A stretch of 64,000 nucleotides of DNA from CAVYXZ01 sp965223835 (GTDB lineage Bacteria; Chloroflexota; Anaerolineae; Aggregatilineales; Phototrophicaceae). Position 1 is the stretch's first letter; each line of letters starts with the position of its first letter. Where the stretch lies: NCBI GenBank assembly GCA_965223835.1, contig CBDCXQ010000001.1, forward strand, positions 5,084,001-5,148,000, given 5' to 3'. The notes below the pieces were generated by a model. That model saw only the letters and a list, made by a program, of their open reading frames with translations, was not told the origin of the DNA and ran no database searches. Shown one piece after another: positions 41,785 to 50,768 of the stretch. The position numbers and the translations under genes were made by a program.

Positions 41785-44466
41785 CTAATTCAGCATGTCA
41801 ATGAGCGACTCGACAACCGTTCGCAGATCAAGCGCCGCACCCTGTTGCCGTGCCACCGCAAATTGTTCAGGGCCGAGTTCAGTTTCAAGCAGCTGACATA
41901 GACGCCGGTAGGCGGGCCACTTGCCTGCCCAGCGGACCGCACTCTCCGCCGGATGCGAAGCCATCAGCCCCATAATGGAAGCGGCGTATTCAGCCTGACC
42001 CTGGTGCTCAAGCCAGAACAATGCCAATGGTAGCGACGTTATTAAATGACCAGGCTGGCGCTTGTTTGGTAACAAGGCAGTTGCTAACAAAACGAATAAA
42101 TGTGTCTTCAAAGCTGCATAACCATTCTGGCCCGCGGCAATTATAGCAAGTGGGCGATGAGTGATTTCCTTTTCCCACTCGACTGTGCTGCCCATCAGAG
42201 ATTGTGATTTTGTCGCATACTCAGATGCTTGATTATAGGTTTCGTCCATGCTGTGTGTGAGGCTAAAATACTGCAAGAAGCGAGCCTCAAGCAATCTCTC
42301 GTTGATTTCTCGTGCGATTGGCAGCAACTCCTGGGCAATATGCTGGGCTTCTTTGAACCGTCCCAGTGACCATAAAACATAACATAAGGATGCGCCATTA
42401 CACGATACCAAATACAGGTCGCCAGCCTCACGAGCGATATACTGTACCTCTTTAATTTGTTGCAATGCCAATTCAAAATTGCCTTGAGCAATGGTATCAA
42501 AATTAGTAAGGGTTGAAAGGGTTTCGCCGCTGCCAATGACATCCCCGCTGTTACGGCGAATCTCAAGGCTTTCGTGGATTGCAGCCAATCCTTTTTCGCG
42601 CATGTCAGCTAAAAAATAGAGCCAGGCAATTTTATATCTTGCCAGGCCAATATAAAAATCATCGCCAATCTCAGCAAATACCTGGTTACTATGCTCCATT
42701 AATTGCTGTGCTTGCTGGTAATTTCCAGTGTCACCATGCGAAATGCCCGCCAGAACTGCATCTTGTTCGATCTTACCGCGGACCAGCTCGTAGAATGCGA
42801 TGTCCGCCATGTTACCTTGTTGCTGAAGTATTGGCTGGCACGGTTCAATTAGCGCCCGGAGTTCTTGCAGATGCTGAGAGCGATCATCCGGTAACTGGGA
42901 CCAGAAGTTGGTCTCATCGCGTGCATGATGGGTCCGAAGACGTGCCCAGATTGTTGGAAACTTTTCGGCGTCAAGATTTTTCCAGGCATGGTGCAACAGA
43001 TCGCGGCTCTGCGAAAAGCGTGCACGAAAACCACAGAACCAGTACAGGCTTTCCAGCATGGCATCCAGCGCATCAACATCCTGTCGCTCGACAGCATGGA
43101 GCCAGGCCATGCGCACATTATCAAAATCTGCTTCGATTTCATCGAGTGCGGGCAATTGACGGCGGCCCTTAATATCCGCGTCACGCTCGGCCATAAAGGT
43201 GGTGAAGAAAGCACAATGCGCCGCCAGAATGGTTGGCTGCTCCTCATCAAGACGATCTTCAGCATACTGGCGCAGCAGTTCGTGCATCCCATAACGCTCG
43301 TTGCCTTCCAGCCGAATCAACGATTTTTCCACCAGACTGGCGAGGTCGGCCCAGGTGGCCTGGGATACAGCCAGGGCCGCTTCCCGCGTGAAGCCACCGC
43401 GAAACACCGCCAAGCGCGGCAAGATTTGCTGTTCGTGTTTAGTCAGCAAATTCCAGGAGTGATCGAATACCGCCCGCATACTATGATGACGCGCCGGCAT
43501 ATCCTGAAAGCGATTGGCGAGAAAATCCAGGCCGGATTGGATTTCTGTCGCAATGCTGTTACAGGCGGCCACTTTGGTCCAACTGGCCGCGATTTCGAGC
43601 GCTAAAGGCAGCCCTTCGACCAACCGACAAATGTCAACCACCGCCTCAGTTTCAGTAGCGATGGTAAAATCTGAACGGACACGTTGAACCCGTTCGGCAA
43701 ACAACTGGACGGCAGGCGCATCCTGTACGGTCTCAATATCAAAATGTGCCGGGTACGCCAGCCCATTGAGCGACAGCAGCCATTCGTCCCGCACATTGAG
43801 CGCCCCACGCGACGTAACGAGGACCCACAGTCCAGGTGCAGCCGCCAGCAGGTCGGTAACAAAATTGACCCCATCCAGCAAATGTTCGAAGTTATCCAGA
43901 ATGAGGAGCAGGTGTTTTTCTTTGAAATAGGCCTTTAATTGCGCGAGTTGGTCACCACCATCCTGACTCTGCAGGGGCAGGGCATCTACTATGGCGTTGA
44001 GCATATCTTTTGAAGTGCGCAGTGGTTGCAACGCCACCAGATAGGCCCCATTCGCAAAAACCTGCCGATTAACCCAGGCAGCTTCCAGCGCTAACCGTGT
44101 CTTGCCGATGCCACCCGGCCCCAGCAACGTAACGAGGCGGGTCGTGGGATCGACCAGTCGCTCAGCAAGGATGTCCAGTTCGGGTTGCCGACCAATGAGA
44201 GGCGACCCAATTGCCGGGAGATTGTGATTGGTGGTTGTCGGCGAAAAGTTATCATCAAGTAAGCCCAGCGCTTCAATTTTGTCGACCGCTTCATCAGCGC
44301 CATGTACATCCAACTTGCTATACAGATCACGCTGATAGGACCGGACCGTACTATAGGCCAGCACCAATTCCTCGGCTATTTCACGGGGTTTCAGGCCCGC
44401 AACCATAAGCCGCGCAATATCTTGTTCGCGAGCCGTGAGTTGGTAGAGCACGCTATCGGCGATCAT
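41785..44466 (-). CDS. LuxR-type HTH, NB-ARC ATPase and TPR-like STAND regulator
   Basis: An 893-residue regulator with the HTH at the N terminus (LTAREQDIARLMVAGLKPREIAEELVLAYSTVRSY, about 10-45), the reverse of MalT-type proteins that carry it at the C terminus. The P-loop GPGGIGKT is at 116-123, a Walker B LLLILDNFEHLL lies near 190, and NB-ARC elements such as ALEIAASWTKVAA follow. The C-terminal half is helical, TPR-like repeats that should bind the inducer or partners. AGGAG precedes the ATG. Such STAND proteins switch on transcription after ligand-driven oligomerisation; the target is unknown. Confidence 0.88.
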   Translation of the reverse strand: MIADSVLYQLTAREQDIARLMVAGLKPREIAEELVLAYSTVRSYQRDLYSKLDVHGADEAVDKIEALGLLDDNFSPTTTNHNLPAIGSPLIGRQPELDILAERLVDPTTRLVTLLGPGGIGKTRLALEAAWVNRQVFANGAYLVALQPLRTSKDMLNAIVDALPLQSQDGGDQLAQLKAYFKEKHLLLILDNFEHLLDGVNFVTDLLAAAPGLWVLVTSRGALNVRDEWLLSLNGLAYPAHFDIETVQDAPAVQLFAERVQRVRSDFTIATETEAVVDICRLVEGLPLALEIAASWTKVAACNSIATEIQSGLDFLANRFQDMPARHHSMRAVFDHSWNLLTKHEQQILPRLAVFRGGFTREAALAVSQATWADLASLVEKSLIRLEGNERYGMHELLRQYAEDRLDEEQPTILAAHCAFFTTFMAERDADIKGRRQLPALDEIEADFDNVRMAWLHAVERQDVDALDAMLESLYWFCGFRARFSQSRDLLHHAWKNLDAEKFPTIWARLRTHHARDETNFWSQLPDDRSQHLQELRALIEPCQPILQQQGNMADIAFYELVRGKIEQDAVLAGISHGDTGNYQQAQQLMEHSNQVFAEIGDDFYIGLARYKIAWLYFLADMREKGLAAIHESLEIRRNSGDVIGSGETLSTLTNFDTIAQGNFELALQQIKEVQYIAREAGDLYLVSCNGASLCYVLWSLGRFKEAQHIAQELLPIAREINERLLEARFLQYFSLTHSMDETYNQASEYATKSQSLMGSTVEWEKEITHRPLAIIAAGQNGYAALKTHLFVLLATALLPNKRQPGHLITSLPLALFWLEHQGQAEYAASIMGLMASHPAESAVRWAGKWPAYRRLCQLLETELGPEQFAVARQQGAALDLRTVVESLIDMLN

Positions 44467-44525
44467 CGGATTACTCCTACAATCTCAAGCCAATTATATC
44501 GTAGTTCGACCATATGAATCGAGGT

Positions 44526-44550
44526 GGCCCCAGTGCAGCGCACCAGGGCC
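44526..44550. other. Two-part hairpin between repeat-protein and STAND genes
   Basis: GGCCC CA GTGC AGC GCAC CA GGGCC reads as a compact stem of five plus four base pairs with a three-base loop and symmetric CA bulges. It lies after the stop of the repeat-protein gene and 60 bases before the STAND ATG. It lacks a T tract, so it may stabilise or process the transcript and not terminate it. Confidence 0.45.
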
Positions 44551-44579
44551 GGAGCAAAGTAGTAACAGGGTAGCGATGG

Positions 44580-44870
44580 TTATGAGCCATCGGCATTGAC
44601 AACGATTTGCACATGACCAACATCGCCCGACCACAGGGGATCATTCGTTAACCCGGCGATGTTGTAGGTGTTCAGGTAGGCCATATCGGAAATCATAATC
44701 AAGCGAACCGTCCCGGCATCGCGCCAGAGCGGATCCAGTTCCAGGCCCTCGATATTATAGGTTGTCAGGTAAGCTAATTCTTGCGCGGGTTCCTGGGCAA
44801 AGGTCGGCCCCACCAGGACGATGAGTAGCAAAGCACCGATTAACACGTATTTGGTGAAGTTGGTAAACAT
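44580..44870 (-). CDS. Small secreted protein with two 31-residue repeats
   Basis: A 96-residue protein from ATG 44870, which AGGAG precedes at six bases; a longer frame from 44906 lacks this. Signal peptide: KYVLIGALLLIVLVGPTFAQ. The mature part has two copies of one repeat, AYLTTYNIEGLELDPLWRD at 33-51 and AYLNTYNIAGLTNDPLWSG at 64-82, period 31. No enzyme motif. It lies upstream of the STAND regulator gene in the same orientation, 113 bases apart. Function is unknown; a peptide ligand or surface protein is possible. Confidence 0.75.
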   Translation of the reverse strand: MFTNFTKYVLIGALLLIVLVGPTFAQEPAQELAYLTTYNIEGLELDPLWRDAGTVRLIMISDMAYLNTYNIAGLTNDPLWSGDVGHVQIVVNADGS

Positions 44871-45038
44871 TTTATCGCTCCTGTACATCGAACTTGTTAT
44901 TTTCAATGTACAGGTCAGTTGAGGATATTGTCCCCCTCAACATGAGGTGAGTTTGTGGGGGACTTTTGCTACCAATCAAGAGATTCCTGATCGGTTACTG
45001 GATACTAAAGGGAAAATCGCCGAAATTGATCTATCTCG

Positions 45039-45782
45039 CTACGAAAGCCGGATGATGTCGCTGTGAGCGAAAAGCGGCCCGACTGATAGATTGAGCGCCG
45101 GTTCAGCATATAATTCCGGCGGAACACTGATGTCGGCCAGATACAACTCCCCAACCTGGTCGTCAACGCCGGGTGCCCGTAAACCTGCTTTGGGCAAGGC
45201 GAGGGTCATCGTCGCCGCTGCTTTAATCGCCGGATCATAAACCGTTCCGGTCGTCGTATCCATACCGGATGGCGCATCCAGCGCAAGTATCGGGGCGGTT
45301 GATGTATTGGCCAACTGAATCAGGTCAGCAGCGGTACCTCTGGGCGCACCATTCAGGCTGTAGCCGATGATGCCGTCAATAATTAACGCGATGTTTTCCA
45401 TATCACCGGTTGGCTGGCCCAGGTTTATGGGAATCCCCATTCGTCGCACTATGCTGAGTTGATGGTGCGGAATCGGCGTAAACTTTTCTTCTGGTTGCGT
45501 CGTATAAACCTGAACCTGTGCCCCATAATTATGCAGGCGCCGGGCACAAACCAGTGCGCCACCCCCATTCCCGCCGGTTCCGGCCAGGACAACGACGGCT
45601 TTACCTTGCGGCTCACCATCTAAGAAACGATCACGCGCCAGGTGGGCCAGGTTGCGTCCAGCATTCTCCATCATCTGGATCAATTCAATTTTGTAATCTT
45701 CGATCATGGCCCGGTCAACTTCACGCATTTGATCGGTTGTCAGGTAGGGGACGGCCTGTTGATAGATTGGATATTTCGTCAC
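45039..45782 (-). CDS. nnrE: NAD(P)H-hydrate epimerase (YjeF N-domain)
   Basis: About 247 residues from GTG 45782, which has GGAGA at seven bases; the ATG at 45809 has its Shine-Dalgarno too close. The enzyme epimerises damaged NAD(P)H hydrate. Visible features are the LTTDQMREVDRAMI start, MMENAGRNLA, the VLAGTGGNGGGALVCARRLHNYG strand, the IIDGIIGYSLNGAPRG loop with catalytic Asp, and ALDAPSGMD. The C-terminal dehydratase domain fused in many bacteria is absent, so the partner must be encoded elsewhere. Confidence 0.88.
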   Translation of the reverse strand: MTKYPIYQQAVPYLTTDQMREVDRAMIEDYKIELIQMMENAGRNLAHLARDRFLDGEPQGKAVVVLAGTGGNGGGALVCARRLHNYGAQVQVYTTQPEEKFTPIPHHQLSIVRRMGIPINLGQPTGDMENIALIIDGIIGYSLNGAPRGTAADLIQLANTSTAPILALDAPSGMDTTTGTVYDPAIKAAATMTLALPKAGLRAPGVDDQVGELYLADISVPPELYAEPALNLSVGPLFAHSDIIRLS

Positions 45783-45853
45783 GCTACAGTCTCCGGTTCC
45801 CAGCAGCATACTCCATCACGTATCCAGAACATTGTGAACATCGGGGCCGCTAT

Positions 45854-46285
45854 TCAGGTTATAGCCTGGCACCCGGCACAGCGCCCCGGCAAGGTGAGAT
45901 GATCGACATTGACGCGGAAGGCGTATTCGGTGCGAATCGTATCGAGCAACGGGGCTAAAACGGCATGCGGCACGGTAATGATGGCTCCACACGACTGGCA
46001 TACCAGATGATGATGATCCGAAACCCCAGCAATCTTGTAAACTTTGCCTTCATCACCAATTTCCGATTCAACCACCAGCCCGACCGCGCATAGCACGTCT
46101 AATGCCCGATAAATGGTTGAACGGTCAATCGTCGGGTCCATGTCGATAACATTCGCTTGAATGTCGGCTAAGGTGGCATGACCCGTCTGGGCACACACCG
46201 CATCCAGCACGATGAGACGCTGCGGTGTTACGCGATAACCACTGGCACGTAATGCCTGGATATAGTCTTTGTCTTCATGGGTCAT
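45854..46285 (-). CDS. Fur-family metal-dependent regulator
   Basis: A 143-residue Fur/Zur/PerR-type repressor. The winged helix (YRVTPQRLIVLDAVCAQTGHATLADI, then IDRSTIYRALDVLCAVGLV), the HHHLVCQSCG metal site and a second CAGC pair near the C terminus are present. The subfamily is not decided by sequence; divergence from a zinc-type cation diffusion facilitator gene 214 bases away points toward a zinc or related metal sensor. A short 22-nt repeat element lies about 45 bases upstream of its ATG. Confidence 0.9.
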   Translation of the reverse strand: MTHEDKDYIQALRASGYRVTPQRLIVLDAVCAQTGHATLADIQANVIDMDPTIDRSTIYRALDVLCAVGLVVESEIGDEGKVYKIAGVSDHHHLVCQSCGAIITVPHAVLAPLLDTIRTEYAFRVNVDHLTLPGRCAGCQAIT

Positions 46286-46329
46286 ACGAGAATTCCGGCA
46301 AGATGTCGCCTGAAATAATAACTGACCTT

Positions 46330-46351
46330 ACGCACCTTGTGCTTGTAGGTC
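46330..46351. repeat. Dispersed 22-nt element, copy 1
   Basis: ACGCACCTTGTGCTTGTAGGTC, differing at only two positions from the 22-nt element at 52544-52565. Both copies sit 36-45 bases upstream of a minus-strand gene start, here that of the Fur-family regulator. I do not recognise it. It could be a shared regulatory element or a remnant of a mobile repeat. Confidence 0.5.
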
Positions 46352-46417
46352 GAGTGAATCTGCGTAACATCAAATAATAAAACAGATGACTTTGCAAAAC
46401 AACTCCATTTCGTGTAG

Positions 46418-46433
46418 TTGCAAATCGTCGCAA
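46418..46433. promoter_or_regulatory. Candidate metal-regulator site
   Basis: TTGC-N8-GCAA, an inverted pair in the divergent region between the Fur-family gene and the cation transporter gene, 66 bases before the transporter ATG. A second TTGCAA lies at 46392-46397. The spacing is only broadly compatible with a Fur-family dimer; no consensus box (such as a 7-1-7 Zur or Fur site) is found. Confidence 0.25.
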
Positions 46434-46498
46434 TAAGCAATCTTGTTGGTAATTTCCGCTAAAGTAAAATTGGGGCAATATCCAGGAGAGACAGGTTC

Positions 46499-48031
46499 AT
46501 GAGTCGCACACAACACCAGCATAATCAGGGAATCATCGGGACTATCGGCAGTATCCTGCATCTACCGGGTTTTGATCATGACCATGGCGATACTGACAGC
46601 GTGGTGGTTGATGAGGCTGTGCGTGATAATAATATGGGCATTATCACCATCTGGGTATCGCTCGGTCTCCTGTGGGTTACGACACTTTTCCAGGCCATAA
46701 TTTATTATTACAGTAACAGCGTGGCCCTGTTGGCCGACACGGGCCATAATTTTGTTGACGCCTTAAATTCAATCCCCTTGTTGATTGCATTTTATCTGGC
46801 ACGCCGGGTTGCAACCCGGAGATTCACCTATGGATTTGGACGGGCAGAGGATATTGCTGGCATATTCATTGTGCTATCCATTGTCGTCAGTGCGGCCCAC
46901 ATTTTCATTGAATCCTTCAATCGCTTTTTTAATCCCTTGCCGCTACAAAATCTGGGGTGGCTCGCCCTTACCGCCCTAATTGGCTTCCTGGGTAATGAGG
47001 CTGTTGCAATTTTACAGATCCGTGTCGGCAAGCGCATCGGCTCGGATGCCATGGTTGCCGATGGTCAGCATGCGCGCATTGATGGCGTGACGTCGCTAGC
47101 CGTGCTGGTTGCAGCGATCGGTAGCTGGCTAAATGTTCCTATTCTTGATCCCATCGTCGGCATTTTGATCGGCATAACAATTTTAGGCATTGCGATACAG
47201 GCCATCAAAAAAGTCTTCTACAGATTGATGGACGCCGTTGATCCGGCGATCGTTAATCGCATTGAGCACTTTGCAGAAACGGTGGATGGTGTGGAAGACA
47301 TCGTCCGGCTGCGTGTTCACTGGGTTGGTCATCGCCTATTTACCGAAATTACAGCGACGATGGAGGCGGACCGGTCGCTAGTGGAGAGTCATAGTATTGC
47401 CAACAAGATTGAGCAGTCGCTTCGTGATTCCATTGCCGCAATGGGCGAAGTCGTCGTTCACATGGAACCCGATTATTTATATAAACCTCATGTGGATGAT
47501 GGACCTGCGCAAGATTCGCCATTGCTGGACATTCTGCCACCGCGTTATCAAAGTCAGCTTCCCAGTGCAGCGCCAATGGGGGCAGCGGGACTGAAATTCG
47601 CCGATGATGGCAGCGTCGCCTGGGATGAAATTTGGACCGATTTCTGTGATCTGGCATTGGCAGGTGGTCCGCCGCATCGGGGTAATCTGCTCGAGCCGAT
47701 CAATCCCGCAACGATTGAGGCCAATCCCGAAGGCTACGAAAAAACACTAACGGAACTGGAACGCGGGCTGGCGATGGTGACAGGTCTCCCCATCGTTCAA
47801 AGTGAAAATCCGGGTTGGATTGGCATCGCCTGTGACAGTGAAGAGATGGCGCTGTGGCTGCTGCGGGCCATCGTGGTCGAGAATATCACCGTGCGCCGGG
47901 AAGCCAACGTGCTCTACTTCCCCGCTGGGCCTGATTTCCGGCTGGAGAGAGAAATCAAAAACGTCGTGACGGTCGTCGCCAAAACAACCCACTACTGGCA
48001 GGAACATATTGCCGGGCAACAACCCGCCTAA
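46499..48031 (+). CDS. Cation diffusion facilitator with long C-terminal extension
   Basis: A 510-residue CDF family metal exporter. Transmembrane helices span about 50-230; the metal site uses HNFVD in helix 2 and HARID in helix 5, the His/Asp arrangement of zinc-type transporters. A normal cytoplasmic domain follows to about residue 325 (DAVDPAIVNRIEHFAETVDGVEDIVRLRVHWVG). The last 180 residues are an unusual fused domain with FCDLALAGGPPHRGNLLEP and GIACDSEEMALWLLRAIVVENITVRREANVLYFPAG, not typical of CDF. AGGAG precedes the ATG. Divergent from the Fur-family gene. Confidence 0.88.
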   Translation: MSRTQHQHNQGIIGTIGSILHLPGFDHDHGDTDSVVVDEAVRDNNMGIITIWVSLGLLWVTTLFQAIIYYYSNSVALLADTGHNFVDALNSIPLLIAFYLARRVATRRFTYGFGRAEDIAGIFIVLSIVVSAAHIFIESFNRFFNPLPLQNLGWLALTALIGFLGNEAVAILQIRVGKRIGSDAMVADGQHARIDGVTSLAVLVAAIGSWLNVPILDPIVGILIGITILGIAIQAIKKVFYRLMDAVDPAIVNRIEHFAETVDGVEDIVRLRVHWVGHRLFTEITATMEADRSLVESHSIANKIEQSLRDSIAAMGEVVVHMEPDYLYKPHVDDGPAQDSPLLDILPPRYQSQLPSAAPMGAAGLKFADDGSVAWDEIWTDFCDLALAGGPPHRGNLLEPINPATIEANPEGYEKTLTELERGLAMVTGLPIVQSENPGWIGIACDSEEMALWLLRAIVVENITVRREANVLYFPAGPDFRLEREIKNVVTVVAKTTHYWQEHIAGQQPA

Positions 48032-48255
48032 GTCATTGGTCGTTAGTCCCTGGTCTCCAGTCGGTGCCGTATACGCTGCGGGTCCGTTCGCTGGGCGGTT
48101 TTCTGTCTTTTAGCTTTGGACTGTAGACTAAAGTCTTTCGACTATCTGCATAACTTTACCCTTAATTTTTGTGAACATTCGTTAATTGGGAGCGTTTGCG
48201 CCTTAAATTTGTTAACCTTTACAAGAACTCTTAGACACTTGAAAAGAGGAAAATC

Positions 48256-48729
48256 ATGGGTGTAGCAAATAAGGGCACGCTCCATCACACTGCATTTATC
48301 GTCAGTGACATCGAGAAATCAGCTCAAGCGCTTGCAGACTCACTGTCGATCCAGTGGAACCTGTGGACCATTGAACCGATCGCTTCAACGGTACATGGTC
48401 GAGACGTGCCTTTCACATTCCGAGCTGCTATCGCTCAAGTTGGGGATTCCAATCTCGAACTTGTTGCACCTCACACCGGTGAGAGCGTTTACGTCAATCA
48501 TTTGAAAACGAAGGGCGAAGGTTTTCATCACACCTGTGTTGCTTATCCGAGTTTTGATGCACTGATTGCGGCCCGTGATGAGCTTTTAAAACAGGGCCGA
48601 ACGATGATCCAGAGTGCCAGTCTTGGAGACATTGGCGCATTCTACTACTTCGATATGATTGAAACTGGAGCAGTCCTCGAATTGCTTTACCTGAAAGCAT
48701 TGCTGCCCCCAGAGAAAACCATAGGTTAA
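48256..48729 (+). CDS. VOC/glyoxalase-fold protein
   Basis: A 157-residue vicinal-oxygen-chelate protein. His10 or His11 in TLHHTAFIVSDIEK, the FHHTCVAYPSFDAL strand with its His pair, and Glu in GAVLELLYLK give the likely metal triad. It resembles methylmalonyl-CoA epimerase-like or PhnB-like members in layout. AGAGGAA precedes the ATG. No operon partner; the reaction is unknown. Confidence 0.85.
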   Translation: MGVANKGTLHHTAFIVSDIEKSAQALADSLSIQWNLWTIEPIASTVHGRDVPFTFRAAIAQVGDSNLELVAPHTGESVYVNHLKTKGEGFHHTCVAYPSFDALIAARDELLKQGRTMIQSASLGDIGAFYYFDMIETGAVLELLYLKALLPPEKTIG

Positions 48730-49064
48730 TTGGGAAAAAATTAGTTTCGAGGCAGACTTACCTTGACGATGCTTTACTTATCGCCGCGAATGTGTCGTTG
48801 CAGGATAATTGCGTATTCTTTGGGCATCTTTGGAAAGGTAAAAGGCTGATGGAAACTGGCATTTATGATCTTTGGTGTACTGATTCGACCTTCTGATGAT
48901 CCGCACTTAACGGGCTTCATCGAACGCCTTAAGCGTACCTTTGCTATCACCGAATCCGGTGATGGATAGGATGTATTGAGACATCGGGTTATCGCGGTCA
49001 AATAACGCTTGCGCCGCCGGGCAACAGCCTGCCCGATTCGCCTGGTTTGAGACTGGACAGGTAA
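48730..49064. other. Intergenic stretch with possible decayed coding remnant
   Basis: These 335 bases follow the VOC gene. On the minus strand two short overlapping frames read like protein: one closes at 48907-48909 with SITGFGDSKGTLKAFDEAR, the other, from ATG 48920 to 48774, ends PFTFPKMPKEYAIILQRHIRGDK. Neither has a ribosome site or recognised domain. This may be a decayed gene or chance; I do not call a gene. Confidence 0.35.
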
Positions 49065-49835
49065 CTATAGGTGGGCCGCATATTCAGGTGAACGGGCACT
49101 CATGCCCCCATCAACCGTCAAAGTGGCTCCATTGATAAATTGGGCTGCGTCACTAACCAGGAACAGAACCGCTTCGGCAATGTCGGCGGTGGTCGCAACC
49201 CGGTTGAGCGGATAAAACGTGCTCAATCCCTGTGCCCATTCCGGCAGTACACCCCTTTCATCAGGATCAGCAGTTGCACCCGGAACCAGCGTGTTACAAC
49301 GAATATTGTATTGTCCATAATCGGCGGCAATCGATCGCGTAAGGGCCAGCAAGCCCGCTTTGGCGACATCGTAGGCAACTTCATGAGGATAGGCGTAGAA
49401 AGCATGGGGGGATGATAGGTTAATAATGACCCCATGTTGGTTTGTCACCATGACGGGCAAGGCATATTTTGCGCCTAAGAACGCCCCGGTTAAGGAGACA
49501 TCAAGCATTGTTGTCCAGGTTTCAAGCGGCATATCGGTTAAGGCCATTTTCGCATCAATATTGGCTTTGGCGTTATTGACCCAGATATCCAGGCGACCAT
49601 ATGCTTCAACAGCAAATTGAACCAGCTTTTCTACCTGAGACGGTTGACTGATGTCGGTCAGTCGATAGATGATCGTGCCGTTTTCACCTGTTTGTGTGCT
49701 CGGAGCATCAACAATGTCGGCAACAATAACGGTTGCTCCGGCGTTTGCTAATGTTTGAACAATGCGCTTGCCAATACCCTGTGCACCGCCCGTAACGACT
49801 GCTACATTGTTAGCCAATTCCGAATTCTGAACCAT
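49065..49835 (-). CDS. Short-chain dehydrogenase/reductase (SDR)
   Basis: A 256-residue classical SDR with TGGAQGIG (cofactor loop), VNNAKA, catalytic Ser in INLSSPHAF and Tyr/Lys in YDVAK, and a FINGATLTVDGGMS C-terminal signature. The acidic start of the second strand (ADIVDAP) suggests NAD preference. It is the last gene of the peptide-type transporter operon, starting 33 bases after the permease stop, so it probably acts on the imported compound or a product of it. Confidence 0.92.
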   Translation of the reverse strand: MVQNSELANNVAVVTGGAQGIGKRIVQTLANAGATVIVADIVDAPSTQTGENGTIIYRLTDISQPSQVEKLVQFAVEAYGRLDIWVNNAKANIDAKMALTDMPLETWTTMLDVSLTGAFLGAKYALPVMVTNQHGVIINLSSPHAFYAYPHEVAYDVAKAGLLALTRSIAADYGQYNIRCNTLVPGATADPDERGVLPEWAQGLSTFYPLNRVATTADIAEAVLFLVSDAAQFINGATLTVDGGMSARSPEYAAHL

Positions 49836-49868
49836 GACTATCTTCTTGTTCGATTTCTTTAGCTGCGA

Positions 49869-50765
49869 TCAGCGATTGCGCAACCGGGGATTGAGGACCT
49901 GTTCCAGGGCAAAGCCGATCAGCGCGAAACCGAGCGTTGAGAAACTAATCAGCAGGCCGGGCGGCAGCACCCACCAGACCCAGGCCGGTGACAAAAACGC
50001 GCCGCGCACCTGTGCCCAGTACAAAATCGTGCCCCAGCTTTTCGCCAGCGGGTCACCCAACCCCAGGAAACTCAGGGAGGCCTCCAACAATATCGCCTGG
50101 CCCGTGACCTGAACAAACTCGCCAACCGCCAGCAACACCACCTGTGGCAGGACATGCTGCCGGATGATGTGGCGGTTGCGTGCGCCAAGTCCCCGCGCTG
50201 CGGTCACGTAGTCCTGCTTCGCCATAATGAGCACCTGGGAGCGGATCACTCGCGCCGTGCTGGCCCACACCAGCAAGCCAATAATCATGACGGTGTTAAA
50301 CAGGCTGCGGCCCAGATACGCTGCCAGGATAATCAGCAGGGGCAAGAACGGCAGCACCAGGATGATGTCCGTGAAACGCATCAAAATCGGCCCCAAACGC
50401 GCAAAATACCCCGCCAGCACACCAACTGTGGTGCCAATCACGACTGTCACCAGCCCGGCAGTCACGCCAACCAGCAACGAGATGCGCGCACCAAAGATCA
50501 GTTCACTCAAAATGTCCTGACCGATGTCGTTCGTTCCCAGCGCATGTTCGGCAGAGGGGGGTGAAAAGGGCCGCCCAACACGTTCAATTGGATCATAGGG
50601 GCTTAGCTGCACCGCAAAGATGGCTGTCAACACCAGGGCACTAACCAGAAAAAGCCCGATACCCGCCGTGACCTGCGTGGTCGTGAAGCGAACGCGCCGC
50701 GTCGGGTGACCTTTCACGGATAAGCGGGGCAGGCTCGTGGCCTGTGCTTCAGCGGTGGTTGACAT
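49869..50765 (-). CDS. Oligopeptide-type ABC permease, DppC-like
   Basis: A 298-residue permease with a cytosolic N terminus (about 20 residues), the first helix near 33-53 and five later helices. The EAA loop (YVTAARGLGARNRHIIRQHVLPQV) and the SFLGLGDPLAKSWGTILYWAQ end are typical of DppC/OppC. It begins three bases after the PIG-L-like stop, with no ribosome site, suggesting coupling. Pairs with the DppB-like permease at 51537 and the binding protein at 52699. Confidence 0.92.
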   Translation of the reverse strand: MSTTAEAQATSLPRLSVKGHPTRRVRFTTTQVTAGIGLFLVSALVLTAIFAVQLSPYDPIERVGRPFSPPSAEHALGTNDIGQDILSELIFGARISLLVGVTAGLVTVVIGTTVGVLAGYFARLGPILMRFTDIILVLPFLPLLIILAAYLGRSLFNTVMIIGLLVWASTARVIRSQVLIMAKQDYVTAARGLGARNRHIIRQHVLPQVVLLAVGEFVQVTGQAILLEASLSFLGLGDPLAKSWGTILYWAQVRGAFLSPAWVWWVLPPGLLISFSTLGFALIGFALEQVLNPRLRNR

Positions 50766-50768
50766 AGA

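Noticed and set aside
42925..43605. 226-codon plus ORF opposite the STAND regulator
   Set aside because: Antisense shadow of a well-supported minus gene.
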